Of a stretch of 6,253 bases of DNA, positions 1-5,749 are shown in pieces (position 1 is the first letter of the stretch; each line of letters begins with the position of its first letter). A model generated the notes under the pieces. It saw only the letters and a program-made list of their open reading frames with translations, had not been told where the DNA came from and made no database searches. The position numbers were made by a program, and so were the translations under genes. The stretch is from Candidatus Methanomethylophilaceae archaeon (GTDB lineage: Archaea; Thermoplasmatota; Thermoplasmata; Methanomassiliicoccales; Methanomethylophilaceae), in assembly GCA_013329105.1 (NCBI GenBank), contig DUKW01000054.1, forward strand, positions 1 to 6,253, in the 5' to 3' direction.

Positions 1-205
1 GTCTTGACGATAAAAGCCGTTCTTTAGCCTTTTCCAATTCAATGAGCAGTGTCTCCCTGTCGCCACGGTGTTTCTCTGCCACTTTGCATAGCGCAGCCAC
101 ACCAGCGCGTGCGATTCGTCCTGCGCCGCGGATCTCCATATGCTCTATAGCTCTAGCAGTGTCCTCGACGTCCTTAATCACGACGCAGTTATTGTTCTGT
201 GTCAT
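1..205 (-). CDS. Ribose-1,5-bisphosphate isomerase, N-terminal fragment (eIF2B-like family)
   Basis: This is the first 68 codons of a minus-strand gene that leaves the window at its left edge. The translation begins MTQNNNCVVIKDVEDTARA and contains IEHMEIRGAGRIARAG at about residues 20-35. The MEIRGAG(R/K)IAR block is typical of the N-terminus of archaeal ribose-1,5-bisphosphate isomerases, such as the Thermococcus enzyme. In that family the enzyme converts ribose 1,5-bisphosphate to ribulose 1,5-bisphosphate in the archaeal AMP-degradation route that feeds type III RuBisCO. The catalytic part lies outside the window, so activity cannot be judged, and a related eIF2B-type regulatory protein is the main alternative. 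The ATG at 205-203 is the longest start. A GTG at 181-179 would give an N-terminus closer in length to the Thermococcus protein. Neither has a Shine-Dalgarno site. Confidence 0.82.
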   Translation of the reverse strand, partial: MTQNNNCVVIKDVEDTARAIEHMEIRGAGRIARAGVAALCKVAEKHRGDRETLLIELEKAKERLLSSR

Positions 206-215
206 ACAAAATGCT

Positions 216-228
216 TTTTAATAATAGG
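216..228 (-). promoter_or_regulatory. Possible TATA-like box for the isomerase gene
   Basis: On the minus strand this reads CTATTATTAAAA, the most A/T-rich stretch upstream of the isomerase start. Its centre is only about 17 bases from the ATG at 205, shorter than the usual 25 or so to an archaeal transcription start. Either the true start codon is the downstream GTG at 181 or the real box lies elsewhere. This is weak support only. Confidence 0.25.
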
Positions 229-274
229 AAAAAGTTGGTATGAAATGGGACCGACTCACTGACAACACTGGCCA

Positions 275-290
275 GAAGAAATTATATAGG
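275..290 (+). promoter_or_regulatory. Archaeal BRE/TATA promoter for the small membrane protein
   Basis: The stretch GAAGAAATTATATAGG combines a purine-rich BRE-like half with a strong TATA box, ATTATATA at 281-288. Adding the usual distance of about 25 bases places transcription start near 310-315, at the ATG at 315, so the mRNA is predicted to be leaderless or nearly so. An 8-base palindrome, CTGGCCAG, sits at 268-275 immediately upstream. It could be an operator, but one short palindrome is not evidence of regulation by itself. Confidence 0.65.
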
Positions 291-314
291 CTGTAATATC
301 TTCTTCCGTTCGTA

Positions 315-551
315 ATGATAGCTACCCCTAATATATCAGTGGAGTCCCTGGGATGGAATATAGGGATGCTCCAAGGGTTTGCGTGGGATGTTATTTCATT
401 GTTTTTAATCCTTTTTTTAATCACAATAGAGTTGTATAATGCTTATGATGGGGTACGCACAAGTATCCTCAGGTCAATGTATTATGTGGTTATCCCTTTG
501 CTGTGGGTGTTCTCGTTCGGCTTAATTTATATGGTCATCGAAATGCTTTAA
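315..551 (+). CDS. Small two-helix membrane protein of unknown function
   Basis: I do not recognise this 78-residue protein. It has a polar N-terminus of about 20 residues, then two hydrophobic segments at roughly 23-41 and 56-75. They are separated by a short polar loop (NAYDGVRTSILRS, 42-54) containing two arginines, which suggests two membrane-spanning helices with the loop on the cytoplasmic side. There is no cleavable signal peptide, cysteine pair or known catalytic motif. The case for a real gene is the well-placed TATA box at 281-288 and the ATG exactly where a leaderless transcript would begin. There is no Shine-Dalgarno site. Alba starts 61 bases downstream with its own promoter-like element, although no clear terminator separates them, so read-through is possible. 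A role cannot be assigned. Confidence 0.65.
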   Translation: MIATPNISVESLGWNIGMLQGFAWDVISLFLILFLITIELYNAYDGVRTSILRSMYYVVIPLLWVFSFGLIYMVIEML

Positions 552-564
552 CTGAGTAGACACT

Positions 565-580
565 GGAAACTGATAAATAA
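565..580 (+). promoter_or_regulatory. TATA-like promoter for alba
   Basis: GAAACTGATAAATAA has a BRE-like GAAAC followed by the A/T-rich box GATAAATAA at 572-580. Transcription would start near 600-604, giving alba a very short leader of about ten bases that begins at or next to the Shine-Dalgarno site. Expression by read-through from the upstream membrane protein gene is a possible second source. Confidence 0.45.
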
Positions 581-600
581 AGACCTACACCATAACACGC

Positions 601-606
601 AAGGAG
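601..606 (+). promoter_or_regulatory. Shine-Dalgarno site of alba
   Basis: AAGGAG ends six bases before the ATG at 613. It is the only clear ribosome-binding site among the plus-strand genes here, which are otherwise apparently leaderless, and it fixes the Alba start. Confidence 0.7.
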
Positions 607-612
607 ATAGAT

Positions 613-891
613 ATGTCTGCAGACAATACGGTGTTCATAGGTAAGAAGCCCACGATGAATTATGTACTGGCCGTTGTTACGCTATTTAAGAACGGGAACG
701 ATAAGGTGAACATCAAGGCCCGTGGTAAGGCTATATCTCGTGCCGTCGATGTGGCCCTCATAACACAGAGACGATTCGTTACCGATGCGACAATCGAGGA
801 CATTAAAATCATGACTGAAGAGGTACCTACAGGTGATGAGGACTTAACAAAGGTGTCTTCCATCGAGATAATCATGGGGCGTCAGGAATAA
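613..891 (+). CDS. albA: Alba, archaeal DNA/RNA-binding chromatin protein
   Basis: Alba is a small dimeric nucleoid protein that coats DNA and also binds RNA. This 92-residue protein matches the family over its whole length. The N-terminal block VFIGKKPTMNYVLAVVTL (about 7-24) carries the paired lysines Lys11 and Lys12, which correspond to Lys16 and Lys17 of Sulfolobus Alba. These are the DNA-contacting residues, and Lys16 there is the acetylation site. It is followed by KARGKAISRAVDVA (about 36-49) and the C-terminal strand KVSSIEIIMGRQE. The loop TEEVPTGDEDLTK, about residues 68-80, corresponds to the flexible arm that reaches into the minor groove. The start is fixed by AAGGAG at 601-606. 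The 3' end overlaps the convergent RNase III gene by 20 bases. The identification is secure, but whether it binds mainly DNA or RNA here cannot be read from sequence. Confidence 0.97.
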   Translation: MSADNTVFIGKKPTMNYVLAVVTLFKNGNDKVNIKARGKAISRAVDVALITQRRFVTDATIEDIKIMTEEVPTGDEDLTKVSSIEIIMGRQE

Positions 892-1357
892 GTGCGATCC
901 TCTCCCATATTTTGCGCGTCGTCTCAATGCCTCTGCAGAGATAAATAGCCCCTAGGACAGCCTCGAAGGCCCCGGCAAGCATGCGGTCGCTGAGCTCGTT
1001 GTGAGCGGCACTGGTCTGGACCAAAGACCCGAGCCCTCCACAGCGCTCCCTGACCATTGCAGCCAGTGCATTGTTGGATATCAGGTTCTGTGACTTCTGG
1101 GTCATATCTCCCTCGTTCAGATTTGTATTGATGTATAGGTGCTCTCGTACCATCAATTCCAATACGGCGTCGCCTAAGAACTCTAGACGCTCGTTATCCT
1201 CTAACACTATCCTCCGGTCCCTCTGCTCGTTAGCATAACTGTCATGTCGTAAAGCCATATCTGTCAATACGAGAAGCTCATCTGTTGCATCCTCGATTAA
1301 GAAAGGCCACGCCTCTATCTGCCGGCGTATACTGTCCATGCGGTGCAACGCACTCAT
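872..1357 (-). CDS. Stand-alone ribonuclease III domain protein, one metal-site residue altered
   Basis: RNase III enzymes cut double-stranded RNA as dimers using acidic residues that bind Mg2+. This 161-residue protein carries the family signature NERLEFLGDAVLE at 55-67, followed by NEGDMTQKSQNLISNNALA at 81-99 and RMLAGAFEAVLGAIYL at 125-140. By alignment to E. coli RNase III (residues 38, 41, 45, 65, 114 and 117), Glu56, Glu59, Asp63, Glu82 and Glu132 are kept. Gly129 (codon GGG) stands where the metal-binding Asp114 is expected. The protein ends about 20 residues after this domain and has no double-stranded-RNA-binding domain, as in bacterial Mini-III. A start at the ATG at 1357 fits a promoter at 1379-1395, while ATG 1339 and a TTG at 1360 are alternatives. 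The gene is divergent from the 498-residue protein and convergent with alba. Fold assignment is strong. Catalytic activity is uncertain because of the substitution, and a role as a non-cleaving dsRNA binder is possible. Confidence 0.88.
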   Translation of the reverse strand: MSALHRMDSIRRQIEAWPFLIEDATDELLVLTDMALRHDSYANEQRDRRIVLEDNERLEFLGDAVLELMVREHLYINTNLNEGDMTQKSQNLISNNALAAMVRERCGGLGSLVQTSAAHNELSDRMLAGAFEAVLGAIYLCRGIETTRKIWERIALIPDAP

Positions 1358-1378
1358 CAACAGCTGATACTCAGTCCT

Positions 1379-1395
1379 ATTTGTAATTCTTTTCG
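1379..1395 (-). promoter_or_regulatory. Putative BRE/TATA promoter of the RNase III gene
   Basis: On the minus strand CGAAAAGAATTACAAAT joins a BRE-like CGAAAAG to an A/T-rich box, AATTACAAAT. The box centre is about 27 bases upstream of the ATG at 1357, which suits a leaderless transcript and supports that start. The box departs from the ideal TTTATATA. Confidence 0.4.
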
Positions 1396-1401
1396 CAGCA
1401 A

Positions 1402-1411
1402 TAAACTATTA
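1402..1411 (+). promoter_or_regulatory. Putative TATA box of the 498-residue protein gene
   Basis: TAAACTATTA is centred about 30 bases upstream of the ATG at 1436, so transcription would begin at about 1430-1436 and the message would be leaderless. No Shine-Dalgarno site precedes the ATG, consistent with this. It lies back to back with the putative RNase III promoter, so the 78-base gap would hold two divergent promoters. Confidence 0.4.
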
Positions 1412-1435
1412 TGCAGCCAAGTCATATTAGTGCTG

Positions 1436-2932
1436 ATGGCCCGAGGGGTGCGGATAAAAGGAGCTAAACATACATCCAAGCGGCAAGAAAAGGAGCTGAT
1501 CCAGAATGCCATTGAGCTTGCGAAAGAGCCAGATCTGCTGCGTCCCCGTTGTATTGGGGGATGCCGCCGCTGTCATTTTGATAAGACCTTCAAAAAGATA
1601 GCCGGGCTTTCGACTATCATCGACGATCCGGAGAAACTCATCAAGGCAGCATCCAGAGGTTCAGATTCCCTGGTCAAGGCATATGCGGCTACAGTCTCTC
1701 TGGCAGCTGCTGGTAAAATACCCTATTTGGCTACGGCTAAGATGCCCTCTGGTGACATATCATTTGCCGTGAGAGGGAAAGTGGGCCAGGATAAATTGAT
1801 AGGTGTTCAGTATTTTGACGATCCAGATATTAGACTTCTAGCCTATACAGATGTAAGCAAGAGAAGAAAGCTCAGGCTGTATTCGCTGGAGGACGAAGTG
1901 CTCTGCTCTGACAGGGCAGGTATACCCGCAGAGTATGTCGAAGAAAGAATCGCCGCATCGCCGTATGAGCTCGAAGACGGCTCCTGCGGTCATGAAGTCT
2001 CAGGAACGCTGGTCCTGACTTATGCTGGAGGGGAGATTAGAGTCTTACGTGATTGTGCTAAGGATTTCAACCTTTTCCATCACATGATAGCCCGTATGAC
2101 ATCGCCCGATACGCTGCATGAGATGAATTTTTATGTGATTCACAGCTTTCATGATTTTGAGTCCCCCAAGCTCGATGATTTTCTGGTTGACGATGATCTG
2201 CGGGAGGCTTATCTCAAGGGTAGACTTAGTGACCGAAAACTAATCGACGAAGTGCTGAAGAGGCGCTCCCAAGCGATGAGGCGCTCCGGCTCGGCGATAC
2301 TCATAATAGGTGATAAGAACTACGGTAAGGACATTGAGGCCTTCCTTCAAGATCTGCGTGGTTCCGACGAGGAGAAGGAAGTATTGCGCCGTTTTCTTGA
2401 AAACAATTTCACTGCCGTTATGGTCAAGGGGGACCGTTGTAGTGAAGCTATAAGTCAGTTGTGGGAGGAGCACCATGAGGATTTAATCTTGGCTGCCTCA
2501 TCTCCGGAAGTGTTGGAAGAAATGGGGGACGTTTCGAAAATGAACCCCGTCAAGGCAGTGCAGGAAGCCATCATGCGCCAGCAAGCCAAGGGGATCCTTG
2601 CTGATATACCCGTGTTCAGGAACCTTGGAGAGGTTGGCGGTTTTGCTGACCGTCTTGCCCGGGCATACAAGGTCGGAGGGCCGGCGGCGGTGAAGAAGGT
2701 GGCAGAGTCCGATACCCAAGGATATCGCAAACGCGCTGTGGGACTGGCATTTTTGAGAGTGGCGGGGGAGTCATCGAACCTTTGGCATTATACTAGTGAG
2801 GAAGCGGATTTCGCTGTGTTCTTGGAGGACTTCGCCCGTGCTATGATTGATGCGAAGGGAGAAGACTACCGTGATGCATTGGCGAACATGATAGTGGCAT
2901 CCGGCTCTGGGGAAGAGTCACCTCAGTCGTAA
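1436..2932 (+). CDS. Unknown conserved-looking protein with N-terminal CX3CX2C cluster
   Basis: I do not recognise this 498-residue protein. It has a basic N-terminus (MARGVRIKGAKHTSKRQEKE), then a cysteine cluster RPRCIGGCRRCHFDK at 36-50 with Cys39, Cys43 and Cys46 and adjacent His47. Further cysteines occur at 157, 184 (GSCGHE), 207 (LRDCAKDFN) and 335. Residues about 80-210 look like a mixed alpha/beta region, and residues about 245-498 are rich in charged helices. There is no signal peptide, membrane segment or nucleotide-binding P-loop. The cluster could hold zinc or an iron-sulfur centre with Cys184 or Cys207 as a fourth ligand, which is inference. The ATG at 1436 is preferred over an upstream GTG at 1343, because the latter would read through the TATA-like box at 1402-1411 and overlap the divergent RNase III start. 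Codon-level coherence over about 1.5 kb and promoter placement make it a real gene. Its 3' end overlaps taw2 by 10 bases. Confidence 0.88.
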   Translation: MARGVRIKGAKHTSKRQEKELIQNAIELAKEPDLLRPRCIGGCRRCHFDKTFKKIAGLSTIIDDPEKLIKAASRGSDSLVKAYAATVSLAAAGKIPYLATAKMPSGDISFAVRGKVGQDKLIGVQYFDDPDIRLLAYTDVSKRRKLRLYSLEDEVLCSDRAGIPAEYVEERIAASPYELEDGSCGHEVSGTLVLTYAGGEIRVLRDCAKDFNLFHHMIARMTSPDTLHEMNFYVIHSFHDFESPKLDDFLVDDDLREAYLKGRLSDRKLIDEVLKRRSQAMRRSGSAILIIGDKNYGKDIEAFLQDLRGSDEEKEVLRRFLENNFTAVMVKGDRCSEAISQLWEEHHEDLILAASSPEVLEEMGDVSKMNPVKAVQEAIMRQQAKGILADIPVFRNLGEVGGFADRLARAYKVGGPAAVKKVAESDTQGYRKRAVGLAFLRVAGESSNLWHYTSEEADFAVFLEDFARAMIDAKGEDYRDALANMIVASGSGEESPQS

Positions 2933-3939
2933 ACTTTTATGTCGGCAACATAGTGGGAGACAGACGGTGCGAATGACTTTACCTCGCGTAAGGTCTCGAC
3001 CTTATATTCTCTGCCGCCTGATGATAGTGTCAGGTCTCTTGTTAAGGCATGCGGCATTTCCTTTACGTTGTACGTCTCATGGAAATGTATAACCCCTCCG
3101 GGTGCCACGAGCTCAAATCCTTTCCATAGGAAATCACGAGTACCTTTTAGATAACCCATGACGACTCGGTCTGCTATTCCTGCCAGCGGCAGACTCCTGT
3201 TGTCGCCCAAGACCGGACACACCTTTCCCGTAACGTCGTTGAGTCTGATGTTATCCTGGAGGTATTTGAAGGCCACAGGGTTTTTCTCGCAGGCATAGAC
3301 CATCTCTGCACCGGTGTACTTCGCTAAAGGGAGGGTGAAATAACCGATGCCAGCGAACATATCCACAATGATCTCTCCTTTGCAGTCAAGCTCCCCCATG
3401 CGGGCTCTTTCGTCCACGTTGCCTGACGCGAACATGAGTTTGCATACATCCATCTTGTACAATATGCCGTTCTCCAGACGCACCGATTCTGAAGTTTCGC
3501 CGTATATAAGATCAACCGTAGGTTGGCGGAACTCCCCTTTTACCCCACCGCGGTCAACACAAACAGACGACACACCCAAGGCTTTTGCATAAGCCCTCCC
3601 TATTTCTTCTTCATGCTCTCTCAGACGTTCGTCCAAGCGTATGATAGCCAGATCCCCGAACAGCTCCCATTTATGGGGGAGCAGGCGCATCTTTTCTTCA
3701 GGAAGGTCAAGAGCTTTTTGTATCAGTCGATGGGGGCTTTCGTCCTTACGGCCATGGGTCTCACCCTCGATTACCTTTAGCCCTATGCTGATGCAGTATT
3801 TCTCCCCAGCCTCATTTACGGGGATCAGTACGATCTCTTCGGATCTGGATATCTTGGCGTTGCGCACAATCATGTTATGATGTAAGAGATCCGCGACCGT
3901 TTCTGCGGCAAGTTCGCGGGGGACCAATGCCAACCTCAT
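2923..3939 (-). CDS. taw2: Taw2, tRNA wybutosine-synthesis aminocarboxypropyltransferase (TYW2 family)
   Basis: Taw2 transfers the 3-amino-3-carboxypropyl group of S-adenosylmethionine to the tricyclic base at position 37 of tRNA-Phe in wyosine-derivative synthesis. The 338-residue protein has the Trm5/TYW2 family layout: LPHKWELFGDLAII at 87-100, MFASGNVDERARM at 169-181, SAM-binding motif I DMFAGIGYFT at 193-202, Glu218 in ACEKNP, and Asp246 in LGDNR. Two features separate it from the methyltransferase Trm5. Residues 261-265 read MGYLK, where Trm5 has an N-L/P-P-type motif, and HFHET at 285-289 matches archaeal TYW2 proteins. The C-terminal VKSFAPSVSHYVADIKV also fits them. It is the last gene of the minus-strand cluster, three bases after the reductase stop, with a GAGG site overlapping that stop. 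Family membership is certain; Taw2 over Trm5 is likely. Confidence 0.9.
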   Translation of the reverse strand: MRLALVPRELAAETVADLLHHNMIVRNAKISRSEEIVLIPVNEAGEKYCISIGLKVIEGETHGRKDESPHRLIQKALDLPEEKMRLLPHKWELFGDLAIIRLDERLREHEEEIGRAYAKALGVSSVCVDRGGVKGEFRQPTVDLIYGETSESVRLENGILYKMDVCKLMFASGNVDERARMGELDCKGEIIVDMFAGIGYFTLPLAKYTGAEMVYACEKNPVAFKYLQDNIRLNDVTGKVCPVLGDNRSLPLAGIADRVVMGYLKGTRDFLWKGFELVAPGGVIHFHETYNVKEMPHALTRDLTLSSGGREYKVETLREVKSFAPSVSHYVADIKVYD

Positions 3940-3942
3940 CCT

Positions 3943-3949
3943 TCACCTC
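3943..3949 (-). promoter_or_regulatory. Shine-Dalgarno site of taw2, overlapping the upstream stop
   Basis: The minus strand reads GAGGTGA here, matching the 3' end of 16S rRNA, with six bases between GAGG and the ATG at 3939. The final TGA is the stop codon of the reductase gene. This supports the taw2 start and suggests translational coupling. Confidence 0.6.
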
Positions 3950-5094
3950 ATGAGCATTGCCATAAGCAAACGGGGCGAGAGCCTGAGCAGGCCAGGAGCC
4001 ATGCGCAGAATGTGGGGGGCGAGCTCGCTGGGGTGGTCAATGTCTCCCGAATTTAGGATTTCTGAGATATCAGGACGATCTACCATCTCTGCTACCCTGT
4101 TCATCTCGTCATCACCGATGCTGGTGTATATCTGTCTGAGTCGGTAACCATTGCCCAGTTCCCTTCCCAAAACGCCCCTCCACCGCTTCTCATAACGCTT
4201 AAGATATGAAGCATTGAGCTTGTTTAACCGTAGCGCCTCATTGGCAGTCTCGACCAGGCATCGCACAGCCGTCAATCCGGGTTGAAGCCCTCCCCCAGAT
4301 ACCGGTTTCACTTGTCCCGCTGCATCTCCTACGAGGAGGGCCCCGTCGGAATACGTTCTGCCACGTCCGCCTAGCGGTATCTTGCCGCTATGGCGCGCGA
4401 TCACTTTGATGTCCTCAAGCCCTAATTTTCTTAGGAAATTATGAAGATATGAGGAGGGTGGCCCATACTCCCATGCCACACAGAGCCCCACGCGGGTGAA
4501 GTCTCCGCAGGGCATCCTCCAGGCGAAGAAGCCTGGTGCCACCTTCCTTCCGATATGGATGTCTACGAGATCTGATCCATCAGGGAGGGCAATGTCTACT
4601 TGCATACCTCTTACCCATTCCCGAGGGGGCCTCGAGCCTATATCATCCGCGACCCTTGACTTCTGTCCATCGGCTCCTACGAGTAAGCGGCATTTCATAT
4701 CGCCTCGATCCGTGTGAATATGGTTATAGTTGTCATATCTGCGGCCTAGATAGCGGTGTTTGTAGAGAAAATTGGCACCGGCGTCCCGGGCCTTTTCAGC
4801 CAGCTCCTGATCAAAGGCAGCCCTATCAATGACGACGGCTTTCACGTCGGGGGACATGACCGAAAGGCGCCGTCCGTCTGGGAAATGTATATATGCCCCC
4901 CTGAAAGCATTTAAAGGCTCCTGTCTAGAACCTGCTAGTTTCATCACCACAGGAGAGACAAGACCTGTGCACTGAATAGGCAGGCCGCTGACATCATGCT
5001 CTTCGAGCACGGCAACATCCCATTCTCTGCTCAACATGGCGGCGGCGGCACTACCAGTAGGACCACCTCCCACTATGATAACATCATGCTTCAT
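3943..5094 (-). CDS. Geranylgeranyl reductase (digeranylgeranylglycerophospholipid reductase family)
   Basis: This flavoprotein family saturates the double bonds of the geranylgeranyl chains of archaeal ether lipids at the membrane. The 383-residue length suits the family (about 390-400). It starts with an FAD-binding Rossmann motif, VGGGPTGSAAAA at 8-19, continues with PIQCTGLVS at 39-47 (containing the conserved Cys42), then PGFFAWRMPCGD at 187-198. The second FAD motif, LLVGDAAGQVKP, runs from 253 to 264 and is followed by SGGGLQPGL. The C-terminal third is the usual helical tail. It sits six bases after the transaldolase stop and three bases before taw2. No clear Shine-Dalgarno site precedes the ATG at 5094, so coupling to the upstream gene is likely. 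Which lipid intermediate it prefers is not visible. Confidence 0.95.
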   Translation of the reverse strand: MKHDVIIVGGGPTGSAAAAMLSREWDVAVLEEHDVSGLPIQCTGLVSPVVMKLAGSRQEPLNAFRGAYIHFPDGRRLSVMSPDVKAVVIDRAAFDQELAEKARDAGANFLYKHRYLGRRYDNYNHIHTDRGDMKCRLLVGADGQKSRVADDIGSRPPREWVRGMQVDIALPDGSDLVDIHIGRKVAPGFFAWRMPCGDFTRVGLCVAWEYGPPSSYLHNFLRKLGLEDIKVIARHSGKIPLGGRGRTYSDGALLVGDAAGQVKPVSGGGLQPGLTAVRCLVETANEALRLNKLNASYLKRYEKRWRGVLGRELGNGYRLRQIYTSIGDDEMNRVAEMVDRPDISEILNSGDIDHPSELAPHILRMAPGLLRLSPRLLMAMLMR

Positions 5095-5100
5095 GGGCCA

Positions 5101-5748
5101 TCAGTGTTTCTTTATTTTTCCCCAGTCGGCAAGGAACTTATCTATTCCCTCGTCTGTTTTAGGATGAGATACCATCTTCTTCAACACATCGTAAGGTATG
5201 GTGGCTATGTCTACGCCGATTGCTGCAGCCTGGGCCACATGTAAAGGATGACGTATGCTGGCGGCTATGACCTCAGTATCGAAGTCATAGTTGTCGAATA
5301 TATTCATGATGTCCGCCACCACATCCATCCCTACATGGCCGATATCATCGAGACGCCCTACGAAAGGCGATACGTAACGGGCACCGGCCTTTGCTGCTAG
5401 GAGAGCTTGCTGGGGTGAGAAAATTAAGGTCATATTCACATCGATACCCTCCTCATATAGAATCCGTGTGGCCTTAAGCCCGTCGACGCAAATAGGCAGT
5501 TTTATATTGATGTTAGGGTGGATCTGAGACAGCTCAAGGCCCTCTCGCACCATACTCTCTGCATCCATACTCACTGCCTCTGCCGATATGGGGCCATCTA
5601 CGATTTCAGCTATCTCAGCTACCACGGTCTTGAAGTCTTTTCCTTCTTTGGCGATAAGGCTGGGGTTGGTAGTAACACCATCCAGTATTCCCCAGCTTTT
5701 TATCTCTTTTATATGATCGATGTTAGCGGTATCGATAAAAATTTTCAT
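5101..5748 (-). CDS. tal: Transaldolase, small MipB/FSA-like class
   Basis: This 215-residue enzyme belongs to the small transaldolase / fructose-6-phosphate aldolase class of TIM-barrel class I aldolases. Visible motifs are [13 protein letters not shown] at 4-16, [13 protein letters not shown] at 24-36, the Schiff-base lysine Lys83 in [13 protein letters not shown] (81-93), and [11 protein letters not shown] at 125-135. Two residues separate the two activities in the family: fructose-6-phosphate aldolase of E. coli has Gln59 and Tyr131, while transaldolases have Glu and Phe. Here they are Glu57 and Phe129, predicting true transaldolase, moving a dihydroxyacetone unit between sugar phosphates. 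A GGAGG site lies seven bases before the ATG at 5748. The upstream transketolase gene ends one base before this start, so the two are likely coupled in one operon for the non-oxidative pentose phosphate pathway. Confidence 0.95.
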   Translation of the reverse strand: MKIFIDTANIDHIKEIKSWGILDGVTTNPSLIAKEGKDFKTVVAEIAEIVDGPISAEAVSMDAESMVREGLELSQIHPNINIKLPICVDGLKATRILYEEGIDVNMTLIFSPQQALLAAKAGARYVSPFVGRLDDIGHVGMDVVADIMNIFDNYDFDTEVIAASIRHPLHVAQAAAIGVDIATIPYDVLKKMVSHPKTDEGIDKFLADWGKIKKH

Positions 5749-5749
5749 A

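Noticed and set aside
268..275. Palindrome CTGGCCAG as a regulator-binding site
   Set aside because: An 8-base palindrome occurs by chance in a window of this size and no second copy was noticed, so it is mentioned only in the promoter entry.
218..424. Minus-strand reading frame across the spacer and the small membrane protein gene
   Set aside because: It has no promoter or ribosome-binding site, no recognisable motif, and lies opposite the better-supported plus-strand gene and its TATA box.
907..913. Short T-run after alba (TTTT at 910-913) as a terminator
   Set aside because: Four T residues without a hairpin, inside the RNase III coding sequence, are too weak to call. The same applies to TTTT at 2935-2938 after the 498-residue protein gene.
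1343..1435. 31-codon N-terminal extension of the 498-residue protein from a GTG at 1343
   Set aside because: It would run through the TATA-like box at 1402-1411 and the putative RNase III promoter and overlap the RNase III start. The extension also lacks a ribosome-binding site, and the ATG at 1436 fits a leaderless transcript.
1541..1573. Radical SAM enzyme reading of the CX3CX2C motif
   Set aside because: The spacing matches, but the usual aromatic residue just before the last cysteine is absent, and no GGE-like motif or glycine-rich SAM site is recognisable downstream. I keep only a possible metal site.
3347..3880. Several plus-strand open frames opposite taw2
   Set aside because: They are overlapping frames of up to 85 codons antisense to a strongly conserved gene, with no initiation signals and no family resemblance.
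2923..3939. Trm5 tRNA (guanine-N1-)-methyltransferase as the name for this gene
   Set aside because: The shared fold is clear, but MGYLK replaces the Trm5 N-L/P-P-type motif, and HFHET near residue 287 is the TYW2/Taw2 pattern.
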